Assembly (NCBI GenBank): GCA_037974665.1
Contig: CM075765.1
Coordinates: 15,929,501-15,993,500, forward strand
Direction: 5' to 3'
Origin: Ehretia macrophylla
Lineage: Eukaryota; Streptophyta; Magnoliopsida; Boraginales; Ehretiaceae
Length of the DNA: 64,000 nt
In this document: positions 10,006-22,000 of the stretch, piece after piece
How positions within the stretch are numbered: the first letter of the stretch is position 1
Layout: every line of letters begins with the position of its first letter
Translations under genes and position numbers: made by a program
The notes under the pieces: model-generated
What the model saw: the letters and a program-made list of their open reading frames with translations, nothing else
The model's database searches: none
Told to the model about the DNA's origin: nothing

Positions 10006-10823
10006 GGTACACGTGTACTTGTTCTAAGGGTATGATTTATCGGTAGTGGGATAAAATTATTTTTACAAGGTTACAAGTTCGACATTTTACTATTCTAGAA
10101 TTTCACCGTTGGCTAACCTGATATGTGTGGGGGTGCACCATTGCACCCAAGATTTACTAATTGATGATTAGACTCTATTAAATAATCCGATTATCAAATT
10201 TCGCTAGTTAAGTTATCATGTTATCCAAAAACAAGATACACGTGCACTTTATCGTGCAAGTGCAGATTAATTTTTTTTATTTATTTATGAAAATACTACT
10301 TGAACTAACAGAGTATTCTATTTAAAACGTAAAATATCAAAAGATACAAAACAAAATATTGGACCAAGATGTCATTTTATAAAAAAAAGAAATTAAGAAA
10401 CTATTAGAGATTTACGTTTACTTACAATATAGTCTCGAATTTTCTTACATTTTTAAGCACTCCCCGTAACAAATCCCGTTCGTCAAATTTTATACATAAT
10501 AAAAATTTTGTACACCGAATTAACGTCTCCCGACAACTCCACCCTCAATCCTGAAATAATGCTTAAAAGGACAGTAAAGATAGTAGTCAAACAGTGAACC
10601 CATAATGAAATAGAGAAGAACAAACTTGAACCTAAAGGAAGTGTGATAGAGACATTGATTGAAAACCCTCCGACAATAGAAACCTCTCCATTCACTAGTC
10701 CAACGGCCACTGACAAGGGCCTTTTGGTAAATACATCACTACAAGGCTTTAACAAGTGATAGCAACTCATGGGCTGCAGTAGCATCCAAACCACTCCCCC
10801 ACTATAAGCTGATAAGAAAATGC
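10006..10823. other. Intergenic sequence with one unexplained minus-strand ORF
   Basis: The only long open stretch is 10483-10842 on the minus strand (119 codons, hydrophobic, Leu/Ser/Val-rich). It runs into the neighbouring MITE and has no domain I recognise, so I do not call it a gene. Confidence 0.35.
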
Positions 10824-11210
10824 GGGTAAATTTCACATACAATACTTATAGTTTATATATTTTTTTAATATCGTTTTTAATATTTCAAAAAATTTATAAT
10901 AACTCTAATATTTATAAAAATAATTTATATTATTTAAAATTAATTAATTTAGTCTTTATTATTTTTTAAAAAATTTAATTTAGTCTTCAAATTAGAATCC
11001 TTGCAGGAATTAAATTAAAATTTTTAAAAAATAATAAAAATTAAATTAAATTTTTTTGAGAACTAATAAAAATTAAATTAACTATTTTTGAACAATAAAA
11101 ATTATTTAAAATTATTTTTATAAAAATTAGGAATTAATAATTTTTTAAAAATATTAAAGATTAATTAAAAAAAATATATAAATAATAAGCATTATACGCA
11201 TAATTTATCC
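10824..11210. mobile_element. AT-rich foldback MITE upstream of the NAT gene
   Basis: The left end GGGTAAATTTCACATAC pairs with the right end (reverse complement GGATAAATTATGCGTATA), and the pairing extends inward for over 100 bp of AT-rich sequence. The flanks AGAAAATGC (left) and AAAAAATGA (right) could be a degraded 9-bp duplication. Its right end is about 385 bp before the NAT start codon, so it probably lies in that gene's promoter. Confidence 0.6.
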
Positions 11211-11595
11211 AAAAAATGATCTCAATTTTATTTAAAAATTGGATAAAATAGTCAGCAAGGCCAATCTTTATAATTACAATGTTTTGAGTTCGGACGCGAC
11301 TTTGCATTTTAAAAAACAAAAATGTTTTCACTCTTCTTCAACACTAATATTTACGCTTAAAACCATTGACAAAAAGCAAAACAAACAAGAAGCTCTCTGC
11401 ACAAAGCTGCCACCTAATAGTATCAGTTACATCACCATCCCACACCACCACCTCTTCATTCTTTTGCTGTCCTCAAAGCCTTTTTTATCTCTCTTCTTGT
11501 TGCAATATAGCAAGAAGGGGGAGCATATAGTAAAGCCTGCATTTTTATTGTGTTTTTTGCTCAAAAATCTGATACCCATTTGAGGAAAAGGTGAA

Positions 11596-14500
11596 ATGGA
11601 AAGTGGGTCAAGCTTAGGACTGGGAGAGAAGGTGGAAAAGAAAAAGGGTTCAAAACTAGGTTCAATGTTACCAAACGTTGAGCCTTTTGTACCAAGAAAG
11701 AATTTTTATGACCCAAGAGAGTTGAGATCTTGGGCTAAGAAAACTGGTTTTGTTTCCACTGCATTTTCTGTTGATAGTGGTGAAGCAACTTCAAGTAGAA
11801 AGGATCAAACTGATAGGAATAGTAATAGTAATAGAAATGATAATGGGGTTGATTTGGAAAAGGGTGTGCAAAAAAATGAATCTTTATCACCTACAATTGA
11901 GATTGATCCAATTTTAGGGAGGACTAGGAGAGGAAAGGCTGAAATTGAGCCGGTTTCGCGGTCTAGGAAGGGAGGGGATGCTAATGAGAGGGATGGAACA
12001 GTGCGAGGTGAGAATGAGAGGAGGAGAGTTGGGTTTGAGCCTGCTTTGTTGGGTGCTAGGAATGAGGAGAGGATAGATGGTTTGGATGGAAATAGAAATG
12101 GAAGTTTAAATGGGAATGGCCATAGAGTTGAACCAACTAATGGAAATGGGAATGGTGTTCAGGCTGCTGTTGCAGTTACTGAGACGAAGAAAGAAGATGG
12201 AGATGCAGAGGGAGGAATAGGAACTGATTATTCTCCAGGTGGTGAGGATGGAGGTTTTGGAGGATGGGAGCTTTCTCCAAGAATGAAATGTGGGATGAGG
12301 GAAAATCCTGGATATGGTTAGTCTGGATTTTATGTTATACTCATGGATGCTTGATTGCTTTATATGAAGTTGCCTTGATTTCTTTTACTGTCTTCTTACG
12401 ATTTTATGATAGATGGTTGCATGGAAAATTCATAAATATTACTATCTATTAGAGAACTTGAAGTAATTTGCAGTGTGCAACTTTGCAATGTTATAATATT
12501 TACAAAAGAGTTTGATTTTTGGATGGATTTAACATAAATAAGTGCAAGAAGTTTTGTTATGAACATTGAGTCATGGTAATAACAAATAAGGCTAATATAT
12601 TTCATGTTTTCCTGGTGAACTTGTTAACAAATGAAATTTAGAACAGGATTCCATAGAGGCGGATAAAATTAAGAAATGATTTGCATGACACTTTAGAACA
12701 TCATCCATTGCTTCTGAGTGTTCAGAAATTTGATACATGTACTTGATTGTTGTAGCTAATAACCCTTCATCAAGTAAAGGAAGATGAGAAACTAAAAGCT
12801 GTGTTCCATGTTAGCCATCTTTCTCAGAAGGCACAGCAGTTGCCTTCCCAGCTACAGTCATTAACTTTAATTAATGCACAGGATAAAAGGAAAGGATGAA
12901 GAAATTCAATTGGTTAAACCACATAGAAAGAGTTCTTCATATGCTAATTATTAAGAGCTTTGTTGATACAGCTTTCATCTCTAATATTCTGTTACTAGTT
13001 TATGTTGTATTGTCTTTTTCTTTTTATCCTTTCCTAAGTCAAGTTTCAATCATACATTTATGACAAACAAATATGATCAGCGACGTTTGTTCAAAACCTT
13101 TACAAGTGATAAGACATCATTCTTTAGATATTCTTAAATTTCACTCGAGTTTGAATGGACCTATGTTTGTCATTTGTTCAGTATTGACTTATGATGGTCT
13201 TTTTGAACTGCAGTACCACTTATTTTGTATGGGTTGCAGCACTACTTATCATTGGCTGGTTCACTCATTTTCATTCCTTTGATCATGGTTCCTATTATGG
13301 GTGGAACTGATGTAAGTGAATCTATTACTTCTTTTTGCTTCTGCAACTATAAGAAAGGGAGGAGTGGGTGCATAGTGCTTAATAATGTAATCGTGTGCCA
13401 ATTTTTGTTTCTCACATGATGCAGAAGGATACCGCAACCGTGATTTCCACCATGCTGCTAGTGTCTGGTGTCACAACAATACTACATTCCCTATTTGGTA
13501 CTCGGCTTCCATTGATTCAAGGGAGTTCTTTTGTTTATCTAGCACCTGCATTGGTTATCATGAATTCTCAAGAATATCGAAACCTTACTGAACATGTAAG
13601 TTCGTTTACTTGAGACGTGATGATTTTGTTACCTTTTCCTTCAAGTAACCTAGAAATATCCACCTATCTAAACCCTGCACTGATGTGTGCACAAGTGACA
13701 ATAAACCCAACTACAGAAAAGGGATATGAAAAAGAAGGAAACACAAATTGGCTATATACAAAAGTTGCTTGTCATCTGATGAATGAAGAGAAAATATGTA
13801 CAACTTGTAAGCCCTGCCTCCACAGGCAACAAGTATTAGTTGTTTAGATAACTGATTTCAACTATACATTGAGGATATGTTCCTTGAAAAATGATTCGCA
13901 AAGCAGTATTTTCTCGTAGCTTTATCACTTTTCATTCCATTTTAAAGCAGCATACTGAGACCTTGGTGTTGCTTTGCCACTAACTGAGTTGTTACAGAGT
14001 CTGAGATTGGAGATTTTAAAGCACTAATTACACCACATAGCTTAGTGGACAAAGTATCATTCTTTACTGAAAGAACAGGATTGCATCACAGAGATCTCCA
14101 TAGTGACATGGATTTACAGTCAATATGTTATGTCACAAGTCTTGTCAAAATGTACAAACTCATTCTCTTTACTATTTGAGATTGACTTGCTAATACCAAG
14201 TTTAATTTTGAACTTCATTCCTATGTCTATCATTTCATAAAATCTGTTCTAGTGGGTATATCTGATGCACAATTTGTTGTTTTCAGAAATTCAGGCATAT
14301 AATGAGGGAACTACAAGGGGCTATTATTGTTGGATCAATTTTCCAGAGTATCTTGGGCTTCAGTGGTTTGATGTCTCTCTTTCTGAGGTAAGTGCAAGCC
14401 ATTATGTGCATGTCTATGCGACCTTAGCATGTAGAAGAGATTCTTTTCTATACTTAATCCTCTTCATTGTTATTTTTCATAGATTTTTACTTGGCTTCTA

Positions 14501-17500
14501 TCCTGATGTTAGATCAATGCTTGAAATGTTCTTTGGAGCTTGATCATCTGTCTAACTGCAAGCACCAAAATATCAATTCCTGAAAGTTGCTTTGTTTCTG
14601 CAAATTAATCTGAGATTATCAGAGAGCAAACTATTGCAGGTTAATAAACCCTGTTGTCGTTGCCCCTACAATTGCTGCTCTGGGTTTAGCATTCTTCACC
14701 TACGGCTTTCCTCAGGCTGGTGATTGTGTGGAGATCAGCCTTCCCGAGATAATATTGGTTCTTATTTTTACTTTGGTAAGCATACCTTCTTAGCTGAGTG
14801 AATGAGTGTAATTTGCTTCTGTGAGTTGTCACTCTGCATGTACGTAGTATGTGTACATTTACCTTTTCTCTGCTGCTTATAAATGTTGATTAATGAATTT
14901 TCGCATGAAATCATCTTATTTTTATTCAATTCCTTTGCAGTACCTTCGAGGAGTATCTGTTTTTGGCCATAGAGTGTTTCGCATCTATGCGGTACATATC
15001 CTTCTTAAATATCCATATTCTCTGTAACTGTGATCATCCAGTCTTACTCCCCTCGTGAAAAAAAAAGAGAAATGACAGTATACTACAAAAAGCAGAAACC
15101 ATTGACTTTAATTCCATTGTTTTTTTTTTTTTTTTTTGCTGTCTTCATCCCATTTAGAGAATTCTTTTTTCTCTTCTTTCTAGGAGACATAATGTTTCTC
15201 CTAATTTGTTTTGTTCCAAAATTTACTGTTGCAGGTGCCCTTGAGTGTTGTAATTATATGGACATATGCTTTCTTTCTGACAGCTGGTGGGGCTTATAAT
15301 TATAAAGGCTGTAGCCCGAATATTCCAAGTTCCAATATCATCACTGATGCTTGCATAAGGCATGCTTATACAATGAAGCACTGCCGAACAGATGTTTCCA
15401 ATGCAATGAGAACTGCTGCATGGATCCGGATCCCTTACCCTTTGCAATGGGGTATTCCTATCTTCCGACTAAGTACTTCGATCGTAATGACTATTGTTTC
15501 GCTCATTGCATCGGTGGATTCGGTCAGTAATCTGCTACCCCAGCTGGGTTCCCACTGTTGTATTGACAGACATTCACATAAAGGGTTCCTTGTCCACTTG
15601 GATTTATATCTCTCTCTTTGTTTACCCCCTCATTGTGATATTCTCACAATCTCCAGCCTTGCATCAGCAGAATTTGCAATACAATAGGGATGGATTCCAT
15701 GATCTTATCACTGAAGCCTGTGCTTACACTGATTCACTGTGATGTTGGCTGATGGCACAAGATATTGTATCGAATTAGTATATAATATGACTTAGACAAA
15801 CTGATAAGCACACTATTAAGAAGACAATGAATTTTCCCAAAAACAGGTAAAACAAGAAAAGGTAAAATTTGACAGCAGATATCTATATTTGGCACAGGCA
15901 ACCACAAGAGGGAAAGTGGATATCTGCTTGATAAAATGCCATTGTGTATATGTTGATTTTGAATGATGCAACTCTTAATTTCAACATAAAATCCTATGGT
16001 AGTAGTTCAGTTGAGTATCTTTAGTAAGATTCCAGGTTGCTTCTATCTCTTACCACCCTGCACCAGTTACAAAAAAATGTAAGAAAGAAAGAAAGGAATT
16101 GTTAACCTACTTTTATGGATATGAGGGTTTCCTCATGGTGGTAGTCAGGGTTGACAACTGTGTTGTAGGTCGACATAGTAGATAGAATAGATACATTTTT
16201 AGCTAAAGTTAATTATTTCATCTATGGATTTAGTTTGTTTAGAGTAGGTAATTACTGTCTATAATGTAAAGTAATGCAAAAACCCTCTTTCTTAAGCAGA
16301 TCGTGACATATCACTCTGCATCTGCGCAAATAAATTTGAAGCCTCCAACTCCTGCTATTGTCAGCAGAGGCATTGGTGTGGAAGGTTTTTGTAGTATCCT
16401 GGCTGGACTTTGGGGCTCAGGTACGGGATCAACAACATTAACAGAAAATGTGCACACTATTAAAGTAACGAAAGTTGCAAACCGAAGGGCTGTGGAAGTT
16501 GGAGCAGTTTTCTTGATCCTCTTCTCATTCATAGGTATAAAACTTGGATCATATGTATGTAGACAATTTTAGCATTGAAATTAAATTCATGAACTATATT
16601 TCTGTGCATAAGTTCTGAAATTGTTTAGCATTTTTCTCCTATTTGTGAGGTGATTGCAAACATGAAACTACGTTTGACAGGCAGAAAGTTCTTTTCATGA
16701 ATTAGTTTTTGCAATGAATGGCTTCGATATGATTGATCTTTCAGGATTGAAATTCTCATACTCGTGTTGGTACTTCTACTTGATCCTATCAAATGTTAGG
16801 GAGATTATGGGTATTTGGAGAAACAGAAAACCCAGTTAGGAGACTTTGGTGGTTACCTAACCCCGCTCTGCCTGGATCGATAAAAGCAAGAGAGAAAGAT
16901 GTAAGAGAGAAGAAATGGCATTATGGTTGTGGCAGATAAAACTCCGTTTGTGTAATTTGAGTCCTCTTGACATTTTTATCCTACGCGCTCCCCTTTTTTC
17001 TTTATTGTTTTTTTATTTGTCAAGATATGCTACTATTATCGTTCTTGAAAACCTCCATAACATTCCATAAGCAGGCCTAGCAGGCAATACATTTTTGTGT
17101 ATAATATCTTATGATATCCTTGACTTGCATTTATAGGCAAAGTGGGTGCTATTCTTGCATCCATACCACAAGCGTTAGCAGCTGCTGTACTCTGCTTCAT
17201 ATGGGCCCTGATTGTAGCATTAGGGCTATCCACGCTGCAGCATACCCAAAGTGCAAGTTTACGGAACATAACTATAGTTGGTGTTTCATTGTTCCTTGGT
17301 TTGTCCATCCCAGCATATTTTCAACAGTATCAGCCGAAGTCCAGCTTGATTTTGCCCAGTTATCTTGTTCCATATGCAGCAGCATCTGATGGACCTGTCC
17401 ACACAGGCAATACACAAGTGAGTTATAGTTCGCTTTCTTCCCTTTTCACCCTTGTTTCCCAAATTCTTCTCTGGATTCTTTGAGGGTACCTTTTCCCTAG

Positions 17501-18432
17501 AATATACTTTGTAGTTCCAAATTAAAATGCCCGTTACTCACCTCTGTGAGGTCAGAGACATGTCTACAGTTCATCCATGTGCTGGTGTATAGTGATGGAC
17601 CCTCCATGGTGGTTTGAAGTATTTAAGTAGCTGAAAATAAATTAGATTTGTCAGTGTTATTAGTTGCTCTACGTTTTGGTGATCCCTCTACATTGAAATG
17701 AATTATTCTGAAATGGAAAATAAGCTATCATTTCAAGTTTGAAAATGTAGAAGAAAGACATGTTTGTACCAAGTTTATAAACACTGTGCTACTCTAAGGT
17801 ACAACGTTCATTGTGGGAAAGAAATACATCATCTAATAATTATGGAACCTGTTCATTTCCTACTTGAAATATATAATTTATATGACATGAACAAAAAATA
17901 GCATATACATGTGATTTTGATGAGTTTTTGATACACAAATACATCTAGAATGGCACTAACACGCAGGAAAAAGTCTAGTTTTCTAAGCTGATTTGTCAAA
18001 CATATCTAAAATAAGTTGTTTTACTACTTATTGCTGCAATTATAAGCAAAGCGTATTTACTTGCAAGTTCTCTCTGTTTTTCTTGTGAACCTTCAATTTT
18101 CTTCTATTTATACAATAGGCTCTCTGTCAATTACATTGAAATATGTAGTTTAATACCCGACTTTGTTTTCCATATATCTGACATCTTTACTCTTTTTTGG
18201 TTGCCATCAGCTCGATTTTGCAATAAATGCACTTATGTCCCTTAATATGGTGGTAGCACTCTTGGTGGCGATTGTTCTTGACAACACTGTCCCTGGTAGC
18301 AGACAAGAACGTGGTGTGTACACATGGTCTACTGGTGAAGATATAGCAGCAGATCCATCTTCCTTTTCAGATTATACCTTACCAAGTAAAGTTGCAAGGT
18401 TTCTTCGTTGTGCCAAGTGTTTGGGTGTATGA
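11596..18432 (+). CDS. Nucleobase-ascorbate transporter, NAT11/NAT12 type, 10 exons
   Basis: Exons: 11596-12316, 13214-13311, 13425-13595, 14287-14387, 14640-14775, 14941-14991, 15235-15522, 16300-16534, 17137-17417, 18211-18432; all junctions are GT-AG and in phase, giving 767 residues. Residues 1-240 (exon 1) are a long charged, Asn/Gly-rich hydrophilic N-terminus beginning MESGSSLGLGEKVEKKKGSK, which distinguishes NAT11/12 from shorter NATs. The rest is the polytopic NAT core of about 12-14 membrane spans: QHYLSLAG (Gln249-His250, the conserved QH pair), GSSFVYLAPA near 310, GTGSTTLTENVHTIKVTK near 563-580 (this subfamily's version of the NAT signature). NATs (NCS2 family) carry purines, uracil or ascorbate with protons; substrate and membrane are not shown here. 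The start has a good context (GAAATGG). No defects seen. Subfamily assignment is firm; NAT11 versus NAT12 is not decided. Confidence 0.93.
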
Positions 18433-19077
18433 GGATGTACATATATATCTTGTTCATCAGTTATCAGGAGAAACATTTCATGACCATCATCTACATCGCC
18501 CACCAGTGTTGTCAGCAGCAGTACATATAAGATAGGTCATAGATACTTATACATTTCTATTATAAAATGTGAAAATCTGATAGGTGTAATGTACTTAATT
18601 CAAGTGAAAAACAGAAAATGGATAGTTAGGTACATGATATTCTGTTACATTAATATTCAACTTCAATTATTTTACAGAGAAACATATCGCCATCAAATAT
18701 GTTTTATCCTTCTTGTTCTATTTGCTTTTAGATTTTCTTCCAAATATGTTGTATCCTTCGAGTTTCATTTTCTTTCTGTGCAAGTATTCTAAATTGCGGG
18801 CAACTCTAGGAAAGTATTCTTGATTTGCAAGTAGATTCATCAAGTTATTGCTTTAAGCATATTGGTAGAACTGCATATAGGGTTGCTGATTGGCTAGTTA
18901 GAATAACTCGATGTAATGTCTTTGCATTTCAGTGGAATCCTTTTCTCAGAAAAGCGTGCGAAGCTTTGCTATAAAAGTAATTCCATTCCCACTGAAAATG
19001 TACAGAATCCAAATCTAAAGAATGTGGAAGAGTCCTATTGTTATTTTATACACTGAAAACATTGAACACCACCTTCT
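18433..19077. other. Spacer between convergent genes with LINE RNase H remnant
   Basis: About 645 bp separates the stop codons of the two convergent genes and must contain both 3' UTRs. At 18858-18974 (+) one frame reads HIGRTAYRVADWLVR then WNPFLRKACEALL and stops; this resembles the C-terminal end of the RNase H (RVT_3) domain of plant LINEs, with the usual R-A-D-W core. I read it as a small retrotransposon relic. Confidence 0.45.
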
Positions 19078-22000
19078 TCAACCAAAAGGTATTGATCTTT
19101 TATCATTCCAGTTCTGTATTAGTTGACGGAGAGTTTGATTTGGGGTGAGGAGCTTGTGCTTGAGCTTTGAATTTGTCATTGGTGATGTATCATGGCCAGT
19201 TGCTAGCCATCCCTCCATAGCTTCTAGTTCATATGAAAATCCATCAGCTGCTATATGTGGATTCTTCATGACATCCTGCATAAACCCCATCAAATGTCTC
19301 AACCCCAGTCAATAGTGACAGCAAATCTTATCAACAGTTCGGTTTTGGAGATCAATAGTGGTGAAATAGTGAGGCGGTTATTTGATTTCCACACTCAATG
19401 GTCCGGATTATTTCATCATAATTGCCTCAATATTTTACCGCCATTGATATGCCTTCACAACGTTATATCATTATTAGGGGATTCAAATCCCAAGAATTTG
19501 AGACAGATGGTACCTGATATATGGGGCAGAAAAATGCACGAGGTAAATCGCCCGAGTCCTCTACACTTGTATCTTCTTCGATACCCACTGCAGATTCTCC
19601 TCTTCCTGCTAGCTCATCAGCGTCCTCCTTTACCTTGACAATGTCACTCATCAATACATTTAGGCTTAAATTAGTGGATAAACACCTTCCTGCTATGCTG
19701 CAAAGCTGTACTGCCAAATCAGGTGGCCATTCTCCAGCCATATCATCCAAGAAGCCAATAACGGCTGCAGCATCCATCCTTATAGCTTCTTCATCTATGA
19801 CAGCCCAGTTCCTTCCAGTAAGAAGCTGCAGAATCAAATTCCCAAAAGCATGGATATCTGACGTGGTATTGGATTCATCGCTCCAAGATAGAGCATTGTA
19901 ACCATGGATTTTCGCGACATTATGACGGTCAAGGAGAATCTTGGCGGAGTTGAGGCTGCCATGCACTATCGGCCTTGGCTGCAGCCGGTGGAGGAAGACC
20001 AGACCTGAGCAAATTTCAGCAGCAATGCGAATCCGAGCATGCCAACTGAGATCCCTGCCTTTCTTTCTGGAGCTTCTACGGGTTGAGAACAATGTGTCCC
20101 TTAAGCAGCCATGGTGCATGTACTCGAAAACAATGCAATTTAGCTCGGAGCAGAATCCTATCATGCCAAGTAAATGAGGATGCCTTATATTGCCGAGTAG
20201 CTTCATCTGCATTATCAAGGTAAAAATTCCAAGTCAATTACTTTGCAATGACTAGAAGAGTGGATGTCTCCAGCTCTAGAATCAATGACTGCATCAAAGT
20301 TTGATGCAGTATTAGTACATCTGAGAATTCTTAATTGGTTAGTTGTAAATAGCCCAGGGCTATGGAACAAAGGATTATCCTGCCCTTAAGTGGTATTATC
20401 ACTTATCAGCCATTCTGGAGAAGTAGTTGATTTTCTTTACGTTTGTTCAATTACAATTCCTTCTTTTTCTCTTGATTTGATAGAAGAAATCTTGTAAAAT
20501 ATTCCCTATCGTGATGCTTTCTAATATTTACAGCCAATTTATTCTTTGTAACAAAAAGAAGGTATGGAAAAACAGCAGTCTTATCAGATTCTGTGTGATT
20601 ACCTCAGTCTGGAAAGCTTCTTGAGACCATCCATTGTCTGCATTGTACAGTTTGATTGCAACTGTTATATGATCAATTCTCCCTTTATACACATTCGTCC
20701 ATTCCCCCCCGGATTTCAACCTCGAGCTTTCAGAAAAATCGCGAGTAGCTGCTCTTATCTCTGAAGCAGTGAACTTTCGATAATCAAAGCTAATGTCACC
20801 AATCCTGGTAGCGTTTCCTATTGCATCTTTTTCTTTACAGAACTCAATTCTGCGTTGCAAAACATCTCTTTGCCGCCTTAACTCTTCAATCTCCAGAACC
20901 ATCTCGGTTCTTGTTCTCACTGCTTTCTCTAGTTGAACTTCAGCGCGCGATTTTGCCAAAGACGATGTGTGGAGTTTGCTAGAGAGCTCATGTTGCAGTT
21001 CCAGAATAGACTTCAGCTTAGTCCTCTTCTCCTCAACTTCACTCTGACGTTCACTAAGCTCTTCTTTTCGCGAATCGAGCTCTTTCTGCAGATCAACTCT
21101 ATTTGCAATCTCATTTTGCGTACAACCTTCAAGTTCCTCAGCCTATAGAATAGACATGATTTAATACCAACATTATTATTACTGATTGGTAAAATCGTTG
21201 ACTTTGGAACCCTGAACAGACTGCCGATTACTAGTATATTCAACATGGTATCTGCAGAAATTTAAGGCAAGTGCTTACCCGGCTAGTAGACAAACTAATG
21301 GCCCATTCAGCTTTTCTCTGTTTCTCTATGTTGATCTTTGTTTCTTTTCTGTGCAATTGAATTGTCTCTTGAATGTTTCTAATTTTCGCTTTCAGAGTTT
21401 CAACATTTTCTGCTGCACCCTAACAAAAAAAAGAGTGTTCAACATGAACTCCATTGGTCCGAAACATGATGTTTGATTAATAAAATGGCAAAGGCATTTG
21501 TTGAGTGTCGCGTATGGAGCTTACAGAAGAGACACTCTCAACAAGAATGAACGATATTTTTAGATCCATATAACAAACCCAACTAGTAGACAAAGTTGGG
21601 TTTGGTTTAGCAAAGGCAAAGAATTGACTTTCCTACTTCAAAAGGAAAACTAGAAATAGAAAGCTAACAAATTAAATGTGTTCTAGCTTGTAAAATTTGC
21701 AGACTAACCATTTTTGCATACAAAGAATATTCTTGATCATGATTATGTCATCCTTTAGAGGAAAACATATTAAAGTAAGCACCCCATCACTGTGCTGAAG
21801 AAGTCAGAAGAAAGAGGCCGGGGGGGGGGGGGGGGGGGGGTGGTGTGGGGTGGGGTGTGTTTGGGGGGGGAGAGAATACATGGAGAAAATTCCATTGGTA
21901 TAAGAAAGCTCAGTGGATTAGTTGAGAGAATATAAATGTTGAGTTGCTATAAAATAACTAAAAAAAATGAAATTAAACTAAGACTTATTCTTCATTTAAG

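Noticed and set aside
9554..10012. 152-codon minus-strand ORF
   Set aside because: It lies inside a PIF-like MITE and its protein is a repeat of the inverted termini.
10483..10842. 119-codon minus-strand hydrophobic ORF upstream of the NAT gene
   Set aside because: No family recognised; it overlaps the edge of a MITE. Left as unexplained.
11239..11583. Possible long upstream ORF of the NAT gene
   Set aside because: Low-complexity content without domain; it ends just before the NAT start and runs through probable promoter and leader.
12770..12900. Possible gypsy integrase-end fragment (VFHVSHLSQKAQQ) in NAT intron 1
   Set aside because: Only about 20 residues resemble the motif; too short to call.
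19521..19901. 126-codon plus-strand ORF
   Set aside because: Antisense shadow of the U-box gene's exon 7.
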